Positions 38,976 to 48,928 of a stretch of DNA of 64,000 nucleotides are shown here, in pieces; position 1 is the first letter of the stretch, and each line of letters starts with the position of its first letter. The stretch lies in contig NZ_BBMK01000001.1 of NCBI RefSeq assembly GCF_000755285.1, positions 124,001 through 188,000 on the forward strand. The letters run 5' to 3'. This DNA comes from Nonlabens ulvanivorans (lineage in GTDB: Bacteria > Bacteroidota > Bacteroidia > Flavobacteriales > Flavobacteriaceae). The notes under the pieces were generated by a model. The model was given only the letters and a program-made list of their open reading frames with translations. It was not told the DNA's origin and did not search any database. The translations under genes and the position numbers were made by a program.

Positions 38976-39722
38976 ATGCCTATGAAAGTGAAGACAATTT
39001 TAGTTTCCCAACCTGAACCTAAAATGGAAAATTCACCCTATCAGACTTTAGTAGACCGTACTAAGGTTAAGATAGATTTCCGTTCGTTTATACATGTAGA
39101 AGGTGTTCCTTCAAAAGAAGTACGCGAGCAAAAAATAGACATCAGTAAGTTCACTGCCATTGTTTTAACCAGTCGTAATAGCGTCGATCATTTTTTCAGA
39201 GTCGCTGAAGAAATGAGATATAAAATTCCAGACTCGTTAAAATACTTTTGTCAAAGTGAAGCTGTTGCTTATTATTTGCAAAAATATGTAGTGTACCGCA
39301 AGCGTAAAATTTATGTTGGTAAACGTACCTTCAAAGAACTAGTTCCTCTTATTAAAAAGCATAAAAACGAAAAGTTTTTAATCCCTAGTTCTGACAAGCT
39401 TCAAGACGAAGTTCCGGAACAAATGGATGCTTTAGGAGTAGTGTGGACCTCAGGAACTTTTTTCCGTACCGTAATAAGTGACCTTTCTGATCTAGCAGAT
39501 GTGAAATACGATATTTTAGTATTCTTCAGTCCTAGTGGAATAGAATCATTGTTTAAGAATTTCCCTGAATTCACTCAGGATAAAACGCGCATTGCTGTTT
39601 TTGGTAATACTACAATGAAAACTGCCGAGGACATGGGATTGCGTATCGACATACAAGCACCTACACCTGAGTCACCTTCTATGACTATGGCTATTGAAAA
39701 TTATATCAAAGAAGATAAATAA
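38976..39722 (+). CDS. hemD: Uroporphyrinogen-III synthase
   Basis: Closes and inverts hydroxymethylbilane to uroporphyrinogen III in haem synthesis. The 248-residue protein has the two-lobed pattern: ILVSQPEP near the start, IVLTSRNSVDHFF near 55, VKYDILVFFSPSGIESLF near 175 and IAVFGNTTMKTAEDMG near 205. Sequence conservation in HemD is low, so the call rests on this pattern plus the DUF4271 neighbour. ATG at 38976 or six bases later. Confidence 0.9.
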   Translation: MPMKVKTILVSQPEPKMENSPYQTLVDRTKVKIDFRSFIHVEGVPSKEVREQKIDISKFTAIVLTSRNSVDHFFRVAEEMRYKIPDSLKYFCQSEAVAYYLQKYVVYRKRKIYVGKRTFKELVPLIKKHKNEKFLIPSSDKLQDEVPEQMDALGVVWTSGTFFRTVISDLSDLADVKYDILVFFSPSGIESLFKNFPEFTQDKTRIAVFGNTTMKTAEDMGLRIDIQAPTPESPSMTMAIENYIKEDK

Positions 39723-39726
39723 TATT

Positions 39727-39740
39727 ACGTTCGCGAAAGC
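39727..39740. repeat. Degenerate palindrome after hemD
   Basis: ACGTTCGCGAAAGC keeps the right half exactly (TTCGCGAAAGC) and has lost the left. Weak. Confidence 0.35.
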
Positions 39741-39754
39741 ATCATTTATAAACA

Positions 39755-39788
39755 CAAAAAAGTCCCTTTAAAAAGGGACTTTTTTTTT
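39755..39788. terminator. Bidirectional terminator between hemD and pckA
   Basis: AAAAAGTCCCTTT-AAAAAGGGACTTTTT with long A- and T-runs. Confidence 0.85.
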
Positions 39789-39807
39789 ATATACTATCCT
39801 AACGTAA

Positions 39808-41423
39808 TTAATATTTTAAAGGAGCCCCTGCCATTATTTCTGAAGAAGCATATTCTTCAAATTGCTTAAAGTTATCTCTAAATGCATTAGTCAACTTTGA
39901 AGCGGTAGCATAATACCCTTCATCATTTTTCCATGTTGCTCTAGGACTTAAAACGTCAGTAGGCACATTTGGACAAGTACGTGGTTGCGCTACTCCAAAC
40001 ACAGAGTGTAGATGATAGTTATCTTTATTTGCCGCTTCTAGACTTCCATCCATAGCTGCTGTAATCATCGCTCGAGTATATTTCAACTTCATTCGCGAAC
40101 CTACACCATATGGTCCACCGGTCCATCCTGTATTTACTAACCATACATTAACACCTGTTTCTTTCATTTTTGCACTCAACATCTCAGCATACTTAGTTGG
40201 GTGAAGAGGCATAAATGGCGCTCCAAAACAAGCAGAGAAACTAGGCACTGGCTCTGTAATACCAGCTTCTGTTCCAGCAACTTTTGCAGTATAACCACTA
40301 ATGAAATGATATGCCGCTTGACCAGGAGTTAATTTTGATATAGGAGGCAACACACCAAAAGCATCTGCCGTTAAGAAGAAAATGTTCTTAGGGTTGTCTC
40401 CTACAGAAGGTTTTTTGATATTATCTATATGAAAAATAGGGTAACTAACTCTCGTATTTTGAGTGATGGTTGTGTCTTTAAAATCTACTGTTTTATCAGC
40501 ATTTAAAATGACATTTTCTAAAATTGCACCAGGCTTGATAGCATTGTAAATTTCTGGTTCACCTTCTGCATCTAGATTAATCACTTTTGCATAACAACCA
40601 CCTTCAAAATTGAAAACATCATTGTTTGAAGTCCAGCCATGCTCATCATCACCAATTAGTGCGCGATCTGGATCTGTAGAAAGAGTTGTTTTACCTGTAC
40701 CACTTAAACCAAAAAAGATGGCTGTACTTCCATCTTTACCTACGTTTGCACTACAGTGCATAGGTAATGTATCTTTATATACCGGTAAGATAAAATTAAG
40801 AGCACTAAAAATTCCTTTTTTGATCTCACCAGTATAACCAGTTCCACCTATTAAAGCAATCTTTCTAGAAAAATTAAGTATGGCAAAGTTATGTTGTCGT
40901 GTACCATCTTGATCAGGGACAGCCATAAATCCAGGTGCATTAATCACAGTCCACTCTGGTGAGAAATTATCTAACTCACTGTTTTCCGGTCTTAAGAACA
41001 TATTATAAGCAAACATGTTAGACCATGGATACTCATTAATAACTCTGATATTGAGACGATAGTCTTGGTGAGCACATGCATATGCATCTCTCACATAAAT
41101 ATCTTTACCATCTAGATAAGAAGTAACTTTATGAAGTAAAGCGTCAAATTTATCAGCTTCAAAAGGGATGTTTATATTTCCCCCCCACCAGACCTTGTCC
41201 TCAGTAACTTCATCTCTTACGATAAATCGGTCCATTGGTGACCTACCCGTAAATTCTCCGGTATTGACTGCGAGTGTGCCGTTTGCGGTTTCCTTACCAT
41301 CATATCTCGCAACACTAATCTTTTGCAGCTCTGCTGGTGGTAGTTGATAATTAATTTTGGAATTTTTAATTCCCCCCCATTCTTCTAACGAAATCGTTTC
41401 GTAACTAAGGTATTTGAACCCAT
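39808..41423 (-). CDS. pckA: Phosphoenolpyruvate carboxykinase (ATP)
   Basis: Converts oxaloacetate to phosphoenolpyruvate in gluconeogenesis. Visible: TGEFTGRSPMDRFI, the P-loop FFGLSGTGKTTLS, IGDDEHGW (metal and nucleotide) and RMKLKYTRAMI. About 540 residues, the family length. Upstream of the Met at 41235 the frame continues through NTGEFTGRSP and ISLEEWGG, so the true start is further up. The best candidate is the ATG at 41423, one base out of frame, implying one lost base near 41417-41421. Two G7 tracts each add a Gly (EEWGG at 41372-41378; VWWGG at 41180-41186). Confidence 0.92.
41180..41186. repeat. C7 tract (G7 on coding strand) in pckA
   Basis: WWGGNIN where the family has WWGxIN. 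Confidence 0.55.
41372..41378. repeat. C7 tract (G7 on coding strand) near the pckA N-terminus
   Basis: Encodes EEWGGIK; four G would give EEWGIK. Confidence 0.5.
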
Positions 41424-41455
41424 GATTATCCTTTTGTTTAGCTAAGGTTTAGGTT

Positions 41456-41464
41456 GCAAAAATA
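41456..41464 (-). promoter_or_regulatory. -7 box for pckA
   Basis: TATTTTTGC on the minus strand, 32 bases before the ATG at 41423; supports that start. Confidence 0.5.
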
Positions 41465-41484
41465 GAAATCAAATACCTCTCTCC

Positions 41485-41886
41485 CTATCTATTAACAGAA
41501 TTATTTGAAATAATTTTCCACAAAAGCACAATCCAACCGCAGATAAGAAGCAATCCACCTATGGGTGTAACAGGCCCGAGGAAAGAAAAATTGAAACTCC
41601 ACAAACTTGCAGTTGTTAACAGATATATGCTTAAAGAGAATAAGATAACACCGATGGAAAAAAAGTAAAGTACCATTTTTTTAGTCTTATTGGTGATTCC
41701 TGGTATGGATGCCACTAGTATTAAAGCAAGTGCGTGATACATTTGATAACGCACACCTGTTTCAAAACTCTTCAACTGATCAATCGTTAGATGTTTTTCT
41801 AATGCGTGAGCTCCTAAAGCTCCTAAAACAACTGCAGTAACCGCATATATAATTCCTACTATCAATAACTTTTTAACCATTTGCAT
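41485..41886 (-). CDS. DUF423 small membrane protein
   Basis: A 133-residue protein with four hydrophobic helices, beginning VVLGALGAHALEKHLTIDQLKSFETGVRYQMYHALALI, cut here in two conserved motifs: ALGAHALEKHL and ETGVRYQMYHALAL. These identify the DUF423/YgdD family, of unknown function. It lies upstream of pckA on the same strand, about 60 bases from its start. Confidence 0.85.
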   Translation of the reverse strand: MQMVKKLLIVGIIYAVTAVVLGALGAHALEKHLTIDQLKSFETGVRYQMYHALALILVASIPGITNKTKKMVLYFFSIGVILFSLSIYLLTTASLWSFNFSFLGPVTPIGGLLLICGWIVLLWKIISNNSVNR

Positions 41887-41933
41887 ATCTATTTGTAAGA
41901 AGTCTTTTAAATTGCTTCAAAATTACAACAGAT

Positions 41934-43296
41934 ATGCGTGATATACTGATTATAGGTGCAGGTAAATCAACTGGAGTACTAGTCGATTATCTTTTAAAAA
42001 AATCAGAACAAGAGAACTTAAAGCTCTTAATAGCAGATAAAAACATAAATCAAGCAAAGTTACTAGGACAAAATCATAAAAATGTGGAAGCTGTTGAGCT
42101 GGACATTTTTAATGAAGAGCAACGCAAATCTTATATAGAAAAAGCATCAATTGTGATATCAATGCTGCCAGCAAGATTCCACATTGAAGTAGCAAGAGAT
42201 TGTGTTACTTATGGAAAATCAATGGTTACCGCCAGTTATGTAAGTCCAGAAATGCAGGCCTTAAATGAAAGCGCAATAGAAAAGAATCTTGTTTTCATGA
42301 ATGAGATAGGTGTTGATCCCGGTATTGACCATATGAGCGCCATGCAAGTACTAGATAGGATAAGATCACAAGGTGGCAAAATATTATTATTTGAGTCCTT
42401 CACCGGTGGTTTAGTTGCTCCTGAAAATGATGATAATTTATGGAATTATAAATTCACTTGGAATCCTCGTAATGTCGTTACCGCAGGTCAAGGTGGTGCA
42501 GCAAAGTTTATTCAAGAAGGACAATATAAATATATACCGTATCACAAATTATTTAGAAGAACTGAATTTCTAGATGTAGATGGCTATGGCCGATTTGAAG
42601 CGTATGCTAATCGAAATAGTTTAAAATACCGTTCGGTATATGATCTCGATGACATTCTTACTTTATATCGAGGTACAATGCGTCGTGTGGGGTTTAGCAA
42701 AGCTGGAATATGTTTGTTCAACTAGGAATGACTGATGACACTTATATCATTGAAGATTCTGAAAACATGAGTTACAGAGATTTTGTGAATAGCTTTTTAC
42801 CATATTCACCTACAGACTCTGCAGAACTAAAAATGCGTCACGTTCTTAAAATCGATCAAGATGATATCATGTGGGATAAATTGGTAGAATTGGACTTATT
42901 CAACGCTACTAAGATGGTAGAATTAAAAGAAGCTACACCTGCACAAATCTTGCAAAAAATTCTTGAAGATTCATGGACCTACAAGATGGAGAAAAGGATA
43001 TGATCGTCATGTATCATAAATTTGGTTATGAACTTGATGGTGAGAAAAAACAAATAGATAGCACAATGGTCTGTTTAGGTGATGGCAAAATGCAAACCGC
43101 AATGGCAAAGACAGTTGGCCTACCTGTTGCGATTGCAGCTCTTAAAATTTTAAATGGTGAGATAACCACACCTGGAGTGCAAATACCTATTACAGCTCCT
43201 ATTTACGAGCCCATTTTAAAAGAGTTAGAAGATTACGGGATTCGCTTTCACGAAAGCGAGATGGAGTATCTAGGATATAACCCAATAAGCTTATAG
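41934..43296 (+). CDS. Saccharopine dehydrogenase family protein (two frame breaks)
   Basis: NAD(P)-dependent oxidoreductase with Rossmann motif ILIIGAGKSTGVLVDYLL, then MNEIGVDPGIDHMSAMQVLD and FESFTGGL typical of saccharopine reductase/dehydrogenase. Two single T losses, near 42703-42705 and 42978-42981, cut the frame into three. Restoring them gives about 455 residues ending LGYNPISL, the family length. With glutaryl-CoA dehydrogenase elsewhere in the window, lysine breakdown is a plausible role, though the genes are 20 kb apart. A palindrome variant lies at 43243. Confidence 0.83.
43243..43258. repeat. Palindrome, one change, in the saccharopine dehydrogenase gene
   Basis: CGCTTTCACGAAAGCG: G to A at position 9; read as IRFHESE. 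Confidence 0.75.
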
Positions 43297-43322
43297 AATA
43301 ATCTGCTTACAGTTATAATATA

Positions 43323-43356
43323 GAGGATGATTTGAACAATCATCCTCATTGTTTTT
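43323..43356 (+). terminator. Terminator after the saccharopine dehydrogenase gene
   Basis: GAGGATGATT-TGAAC-AATCATCCTC, then ATTG and five T. Confidence 0.7.
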
Positions 43357-43370
43357 ATAATAAACTTCCT

Positions 43371-44066
43371 TTATCGTCTCTTTAGAAAAATAGAGATAAA
43401 ATATAATAAGGTTGCTAGAGAACCTATTGCTGCCACTAGATAAGTACGAGCGGCCCATTTTAGTGCATCTTTTGCACCAGCATGCTCTTCTTGAGTCAAC
43501 ATGTTTTCATTCTCTAACCAGGCTAGTGCTCTATTACTAGCGTCATACTCTACTGGCAAGGTTACAAAGGCAAATAATGTTCCCACTGCATACATAATGA
43601 TACCTACTAACAATACTGTATTACCAAAGGCCGATGCTGCGGCAAGGGCTAGCCCACCCATAATTACAAATTGAGAATACTTTGATGCAATACTCACTAC
43701 AGGAACCAGCTTAGACCTCATACCAATCCAACTATACGCTGTTGCATGTTGTATAGCATGACCAACCTCATGCGCTGCAACTGCTGCTGCTGCTGCATTA
43801 CGTTCAGAATATACTACTTCACTTAAATTTACAGTTCTATTTGAGGGATTGTAGTGATCCGTTAATTGACCTTTTACAGATATGACTTTTACATCTGTGA
43901 TTCCATTATCATCAAGCATTTTTTGAGCGATTTCTGCACCACTCATACCGTTTTTTAAATGAATTTGAGAATATTTTTTAAACTTACTTTTAAGCTTGTT
44001 ACTAACAAACATACTCAGTAAAAAAACTGCTCCACCAATTATATAGTAACCCATCATTCCTCCCAT
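43371..44066 (-). CDS. YugP-type membrane zinc metallopeptidase
   Basis: A 231-residue protein with an N-terminal helix, the zinc motif AAHEVGHAIQHA (HExxH) near residue 95, then two hydrophobic hairpins and LPVEYDASNRALAWLE, the signature of the YugP/neutral zinc metallopeptidase family. Probably an inner-membrane protease; substrate unknown. A single gene, divergent from the globin. Confidence 0.88.
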   Translation of the reverse strand: MGGMMGYYIIGGAVFLLSMFVSNKLKSKFKKYSQIHLKNGMSGAEIAQKMLDDNGITDVKVISVKGQLTDHYNPSNRTVNLSEVVYSERNAAAAAVAAHEVGHAIQHATAYSWIGMRSKLVPVVSIASKYSQFVIMGGLALAAASAFGNTVLLVGIIMYAVGTLFAFVTLPVEYDASNRALAWLENENMLTQEEHAGAKDALKWAARTYLVAAIGSLATLLYFISIFLKRR

Positions 44067-44194
44067 GATAATTTTATTTTTTTAATTAATACTTAAAAAT
44101 AGCTCTAATAAATGACTATTTTAAAAAAGCGAAACCATTTTATTAAAGTTACATTTGAAAGTGATTATTCACCTTTTTAATCGACCACCGTACT

Positions 44195-44612
44195 ATGATA
44201 TCTACATCACTTCTTAACTCTAGAGAACAAATCGCATTACTAGTCGATGAATTTTATAAAAAGGTCCGTATCAACAAGCAACTAGGTCCTATATTCAATA
44301 CGGTTATTATAGATTGGCCTGCACACCTTAATCATTTAACAAATTTCTGGGATACTAGCTTATTAAGAGCAAAGAGCTACCACGGTAATCCTATTGAAAA
44401 ACATCAAGAGGTTGATGATGCAGTGAATCATTCAATTGAAATGGAACACTTTGGAATCTGGCTCCAATTGTGGTTTGAAACCATCGATGCTAATTTCCAT
44501 GGGGGAAACTGCTCAACTAGCTAAAAACCGAGCACGCAACATGTCTACATTTATATTTTTAAAAATATTTGAGGCTAGAAAATCATCTAGCGATCAAAAG
44601 ACCAATTCATAA
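44195..44612 (+). CDS. Group III truncated haemoglobin (frame broken at 44501)
   Basis: About 138 residues. The pattern YKKVRINKQLGPIFNTVI, HLNHLTNFW and HQEVDDAVNHSIEMEHFGIW, with a proximal His, fits group III truncated globins, which bind O2 or NO. G5 at 44501-44505 ends the frame early (GGNCSTS); four G give FHGETAQLAKNRARNMST and a TAA at 44610-44612. The rebuilt 3' end overlaps the convergent RemB-like gene by 26 bases. Function by family only. Confidence 0.8.
44501..44505. repeat. G5 tract with a +1 shift, in the globin gene
   Basis: Five G where four restore the frame. Confidence 0.6.
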
Positions 44613-46701
44613 TATCTGTACGCAGACCTATATTTAACCATGTCGTACTTTGTTCCTGTACATTTCCAATCTCAAAATGAGGATCAAAATCTCTATAAAT
44701 GATCTGGCCATAGATTCTCAATTGACTTGCTGGATTAATTAAATAACCAGCTTCTAATTGCGCATACATAAAGGTCACTCTGTTACCTTGACCTAACTCG
44801 TTACCATTATCAGCAATACGATCATCTTCACTACGGTATATATCGCCACCATAAAAAGCGTTATCAATCCCATCGTTAATGTCTAGTCCTCTTTCACCTA
44901 GAGTGAATTGGGCATTACCATACCATCTATCTTTAGTGTACCTTCCTATAAAAGTAGTTTCATAAAAGTTTGCGCCCCCATGGATGTGCTAGTGCTTGAT
45001 TACTATTAGCATAATTAAGCACAACAGTATTGTGACTATAGGTATATGGTCGCACTCTATTATACTCTGCCTGTAGCATTAAATCTTTTATTTTGAATGC
45101 ATTTTGCCATTTAAGGCCTAATTGAAATGCACTTTTGTTTTGATAACTACCATCACCATTCACTACAGATGCTCCAGAAAATTCGTCTAATACTAACTGT
45201 GCATAACCTGTGATTCTATCTGTAAATTTATACTTTGCTGTAGCTCCTATTAAAGCATTTCCACCTCGAGAGCCTGTTTGTAACTCAATAGCTTGATAAA
45301 ATATAATAGGATTTAAGTAATTAAAATCAAAGCCGCGTTGATTATCATCCTGCCACAACACACTTTCAAAAAGTCCTATGTTAAGCTTTTCCGTTGCATT
45401 CCAACTTAGGTAATGATGAACCATAAATTTTGTGCGGAAAGAATCATCTGCTGTTACCTCAGACCTTACATCTCTTAAAGATGTGTATAAAACAGTATAG
45501 TCTAATTTCCAAAACTTAGCATTTACTTTTGCATATGGAAATGGTTGTGAATTATCACTAAGAACTAATGATCTATAACCATCGCCTATAAAATGTTGTC
45601 CATGACCTAATTGAAGATCAAAGTACTTACTAGGTTTATAATTAATATAACCTGTTGCTACAGGATAATCGTAAATAGTTTCTCCGCCATCTTCTGCAAT
45701 GCCACGTCCCGGTACAACACCAGGATTTCCACCATCTGGTGCACGACTTTCAATTTCTCTATTGAAATAACCAGCAAAACGTCCTTGACTTTCTTGTATA
45801 CTAGCACCAAATGTTATTTGCTTACCTATTCCTCCACTAACGTTAACAAGCCTTGTGTTGTTAAAGGTGTTAATATCATCACCACTATCCTTACCTATTT
45901 GTAAATCTACTCCTGGATCAACTACAAACCAGTAATCATCGCCTGCTAATTCAAAAAAGTGTTCGTTCCACCATTTTTTACCTAGCCACGTAGACTCGTC
46001 CTTCATTAAAGATACTCTCTCCGCCTCAAGGTCAAAGTACTGATCCACATATGAAAATGTATATGGTTTCACGGCAGTATGAGCATTATTCCCTACTCTA
46101 TTCATAGCCGCTTCATATCTATGATATCTTTGGTTTGATAAAGCTATTAACCCATTAGACTTTAATTGTTGTCCTTTATATTGATTTGAGATTATTTGTG
46201 GGTATTCTTTATTCGCTTTCGCGAAGCGATACTATCTAAAGCATTTGAACTTACTGCAGCTGCACTTTTTTCTTGTTCTTTACCGTTGAAAACCTGGAAA
46301 GAACCATCAGGTGTCATGGGAACTGGCACTCTTAATACAAATTGCATGTATGTAGGGTTACCATTATAAGTAGGTGCTGCAATTATTGGTAATTTTTCAA
46401 AAGAATTCTTCACTGCTGTGGTAAGCTCTGCATATACTGCGTCAAAACGAATTGGAATAAATTTACCTTCGCGATTTACTTCAAATCGCAATGTCACTTT
46501 CTCACCATCGTTTAAGGGAAGTTGTTCCGGATGCTCATAATTTTTATAAAGAGCTGCATATAAATTGTTGTAAAAACAATCTTCTAATTGATTAACAGGC
46601 AATTCTTTACACACTTCAAAATATGGAAATTTTTCAACCGGATTTTGAGCCATTGATATCCCTATACTAAACAAACTTATAATCAGAAATAAATTCTTCA
46701 T
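44587..46701 (-). CDS. remB: RemB-like gliding-motility protein (TonB-C-like N-terminus plus outer-membrane barrel; two frame breaks)
   Basis: Rebuilt, this is one protein of about 705 residues. After a signal peptide comes a TonB-C-like module (FPYFEVCKELPVNQLEDCFYNN...LRVPVP), then a long barrel with NNAHTAVKPYTF, GRFAGYFNR, GHGQHFIGDGYRSLVL and a strand-rich C-terminus. This resembles RemB of flavobacterial gliding. Break one is in the palindrome at 46214: putting back its missing base joins ALDSIAFAKANKEYPQ in frame. Break two is C5 at 44975-44979; four give HPWGANFYETT. It sits just downstream of two TonB genes. Confidence 0.68.
44975..44979. repeat. C5 tract with a +1 shift, in the RemB-like gene
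   Basis: Five C where four restore the frame. Confidence 0.6.
46214..46228. repeat. Palindrome lacking one base, in the RemB-like gene
   Basis: CGCTTTCGCGAAGCG: 15 bases. Restoring the perfect 16-mer restores the reading frame, which implies the gene holds a full copy. Confidence 0.8.
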
Positions 46702-46757
46702 TGTAATCACTGCATTAAGCGGCTAAGATACTTGTTTTATAGGAGTCTTTAAATAGA

Positions 46758-46786
46758 AAAGGGTCACAGCTAGCTGTGACCCTTTC
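46758..46786 (-). terminator. Terminator after the first TonB-like gene
   Basis: AAAGGGTCACAGCT / AGCTGTGACCCTTT, a long perfect hairpin followed by T-rich DNA on the minus strand. Confidence 0.8.
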
Positions 46787-46808
46787 ATAAATAAATTATT
46801 ATTTATTA

Positions 46809-47624
46809 TCAATTCATCCTAAATCTTATCGGTAAGTGAAAATATACACTTACTGGATCTCCATCTATTTTCCCTGGTGTAATCTTAGGTAATTTGCCTA
46901 TAAGTCTGTAGGCTTCTTTTTCTAGTATTGCGTGTGGTGCCTTTACTTTTACATCAACTGGCATTCCTTGCTCGTTAATCGTGAAAAGAATATCAATTTT
47001 AACCACTTCACCGCTATCAAGGTTTAATTCACCTGCAAGGCTCTTATTAAACTTGCGTTGTACAAATCGCTGCATCTTGTCGTTAAAACATTTTCTACGC
47101 TCTGTATTATTATCTAATGATTCACAACCTGGATATAAAGGCATTGAATGCAATCCATCCATAGTGGTTGTTATCGATTTTTTGACAACTGGTTTCACTG
47201 GCATATCGACCTTAGCATCAGCTGGTGTAGCGTCAACTGGAACAGTATCGCTTGGTGTTTCAACAGGTTCTACCAGTTTATCGTCTGGAATAGGATCAGG
47301 ATCAGGTGTATCATCAGGAACAACCACTGGAGGCAATTCTTTATTAGGCCTTACAACAACCTCTGGCTTTGGGTTATTAGGCACCATCCTAAAAGTAGGA
47401 TTAGTCCAGTCTGGATCGTCAATCTCAGTGTTTGATACAACAATTCTTTCTGGCTCGATAGTTTGTGTAGTTAGCTCGATGACTACAAAGGCTAACAATA
47501 GCGCTGCTATCAAACCTATCTGGAAATTAATAACTGGATTAACTTTAACGTTGACTTTCTTTTTGTCAAAACGATCTTTCTTAGAAGGTGTTGCAGCACC
47601 TTCTTTAAATAAATTAGTTTTCAT
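46809..47624 (-). CDS. TonB-family energy transducer
   Basis: A 271-residue protein. One membrane helix (about 34-53) anchors it; a Pro/Val/Asp-rich spacer (about 80-150) crosses the periplasm; the last about 100 residues are a TonB C-terminal domain ending VYFHLPIRF. Before it comes LYPGCESLDNNTERRKCFNDKMQRFV, shared with the next gene. It passes ExbB/ExbD energy to outer-membrane receptors. A hairpin separates it from the second TonB gene upstream. Confidence 0.88.
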   Translation of the reverse strand: MKTNLFKEGAATPSKKDRFDKKKVNVKVNPVINFQIGLIAALLLAFVVIELTTQTIEPERIVVSNTEIDDPDWTNPTFRMVPNNPKPEVVVRPNKELPPVVVPDDTPDPDPIPDDKLVEPVETPSDTVPVDATPADAKVDMPVKPVVKKSITTTMDGLHSMPLYPGCESLDNNTERRKCFNDKMQRFVQRKFNKSLAGELNLDSGEVVKIDILFTINEQGMPVDVKVKAPHAILEKEAYRLIGKLPKITPGKIDGDPVSVYFHLPIRFRMN

Positions 47625-47672
47625 AATTAATGGTTTATATTATTATGAAAACACTTCAAGAAACATACCATA

Positions 47673-47706
47673 AAAAAGCCAAGCATTAAATGCTCGGCTT
47701 TTTTAT
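47673..47706 (-). terminator. Terminator after the second TonB-like gene
   Basis: AAGCCGAGCATT / AATGCTTGGCTT hairpin on the minus strand (one mismatch) with T-run. Confidence 0.65.
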
Positions 47707-47720
47707 AATAGATTTGTTTA

Positions 47721-48449
47721 TTAATCCTGTACTTGGAAAATAATAGGTAATGCATAAACTACTGTTACCGCTTTTCCACGTTGCATTCCTGGAGTCATTT
47801 TAGGAAGACTATTAATTACATCAGCGGCTTCTTGCTTCAATCTAGGGTGAGGTGCACGTGATTGTACTCCTACAACATTACCCTTAGAATCAATTTTAAA
47901 CTGTACCGTTATCTTCTGACGTCCTTCTAGACCTAATTCATTTGCAAGACCAGTATCAAAATTGCTATCTACAAATCTCTTGATCTTCTCATTCATACAT
48001 TTTTTACGGTCTTCATTTGTTTTCATCTTCTCACATCCAGGATAAACTGGTACTGATTCAATAATCGCAAATGGAACTTCAGCAATTTCTTCAACAACAC
48101 CTACTTCTTCAGCTACCTCTTCAACCTCAACGATTTCTTCTTCTTCAGTCGTTTCAGTATTCTCGATAATTACCTCCTCAATTTCCACTTCGTCCTCAAC
48201 TACCTGTAGAACTTCAGGTGCTGGTGGCGGTGGCGGTGGCGGTGGTGGCGTGTTCAACATCATAGTAATAGGAACTTCTTCCTCATCGACAAAGGCCTCT
48301 GGCTCTACATACTCCTCAATTTCGGTTACTTCTTTAGTCTCATACTCAAGACCTTGCCATGATAATAAAAGCATAAAGGCAAGACCCATTAACACGTACA
48401 ATTTAATGTTAGTACGTAAATCTGATGATTCTGATTTCTTGATTTCCAT
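47721..48449 (-). CDS. TonB-family energy transducer with poly-proline spacer
   Basis: A 242-residue protein. The single membrane helix is at about 17-36. A run of nine Pro (residues about 69-77) and a long Glu/Val-rich acidic stretch form the spacer. Then VYPGCEKMKTNEDRKKCMNEKIKRFV and the TonB C-terminal domain, nearly the same layout as the gene after it. The two are tandem paralogues, each with its own terminator, so they are probably separately expressed. Confidence 0.9.
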   Translation of the reverse strand: MEIKKSESSDLRTNIKLYVLMGLAFMLLLSWQGLEYETKEVTEIEEYVEPEAFVDEEEVPITMMLNTPPPPPPPPPAPEVLQVVEDEVEIEEVIIENTETTEEEEIVEVEEVAEEVGVVEEIAEVPFAIIESVPVYPGCEKMKTNEDRKKCMNEKIKRFVDSNFDTGLANELGLEGRQKITVQFKIDSKGNVVGVQSRAPHPRLKQEAADVINSLPKMTPGMQRGKAVTVVYALPIIFQVQD

Positions 48450-48510
48450 AGTAGGATAAAATTTGAAGGCTAAAAATAAATAAAAAACCTAAACATGTGA
48501 ACAGGTTTCT

Positions 48511-48928
48511 TCATGAATATGTGTTAAATCTTTTAGATAACAACCATATGAAGGTAATCGCAAGAATAATGCCAATAGTATTTGCTACAGCGTCCATAAT
48601 ATCCATAGTTCTATTGGCTGCAATATACTCTTGTGCAATCTCTATCAACACTCCTATCAAAAAGGAAAATATTGCTGCCGCTATTGCTATAGTTCTAGAC
48701 CAAGCTGCAACCATATCCTTCCATGTGAACTTAAAGTGAGATTGTTGCGTTAAGAACCTGCTATAAAAGAAAAAATACCATAATAGCCCCCATTATAAAA
48801 TAGGCGCCACAATGGTATAATTTATCTATGTTACTTATATCAACTGGAGGAGCTGGACTATCACTGATTGAAAAATAAATAATCAATGCAGTATAAACTG
48901 GCGCTATCCAGTAAAATAATTTAGCCAC
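48511..48928 (-). CDS. VanZ-like membrane protein (frame broken at 48787)
   Basis: About 138 residues with four hydrophobic helices. Read from a GTG overlapping the gcvH stop, the N-terminal half has [11 protein letters not shown] and [14 protein letters not shown]5 at 48787-48791 breaks the frame, and four C join it to [31 protein letters not shown], the VanZ-like motif set. Function outside glycopeptide resistance is unknown for these proteins; a gcvH-vanZ pair is common in Bacteroidota. Confidence 0.72.
48787..48791. repeat. C5 tract with a +1 shift, in the VanZ-like gene
   Basis: Five C where four restore the frame. Confidence 0.6.

Noticed and set aside
47148-47435. Plus-strand open frames opposite the TonB genes
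   Set aside because: They are antisense shadows of Pro- and Val-rich codons with no domain or start signal.
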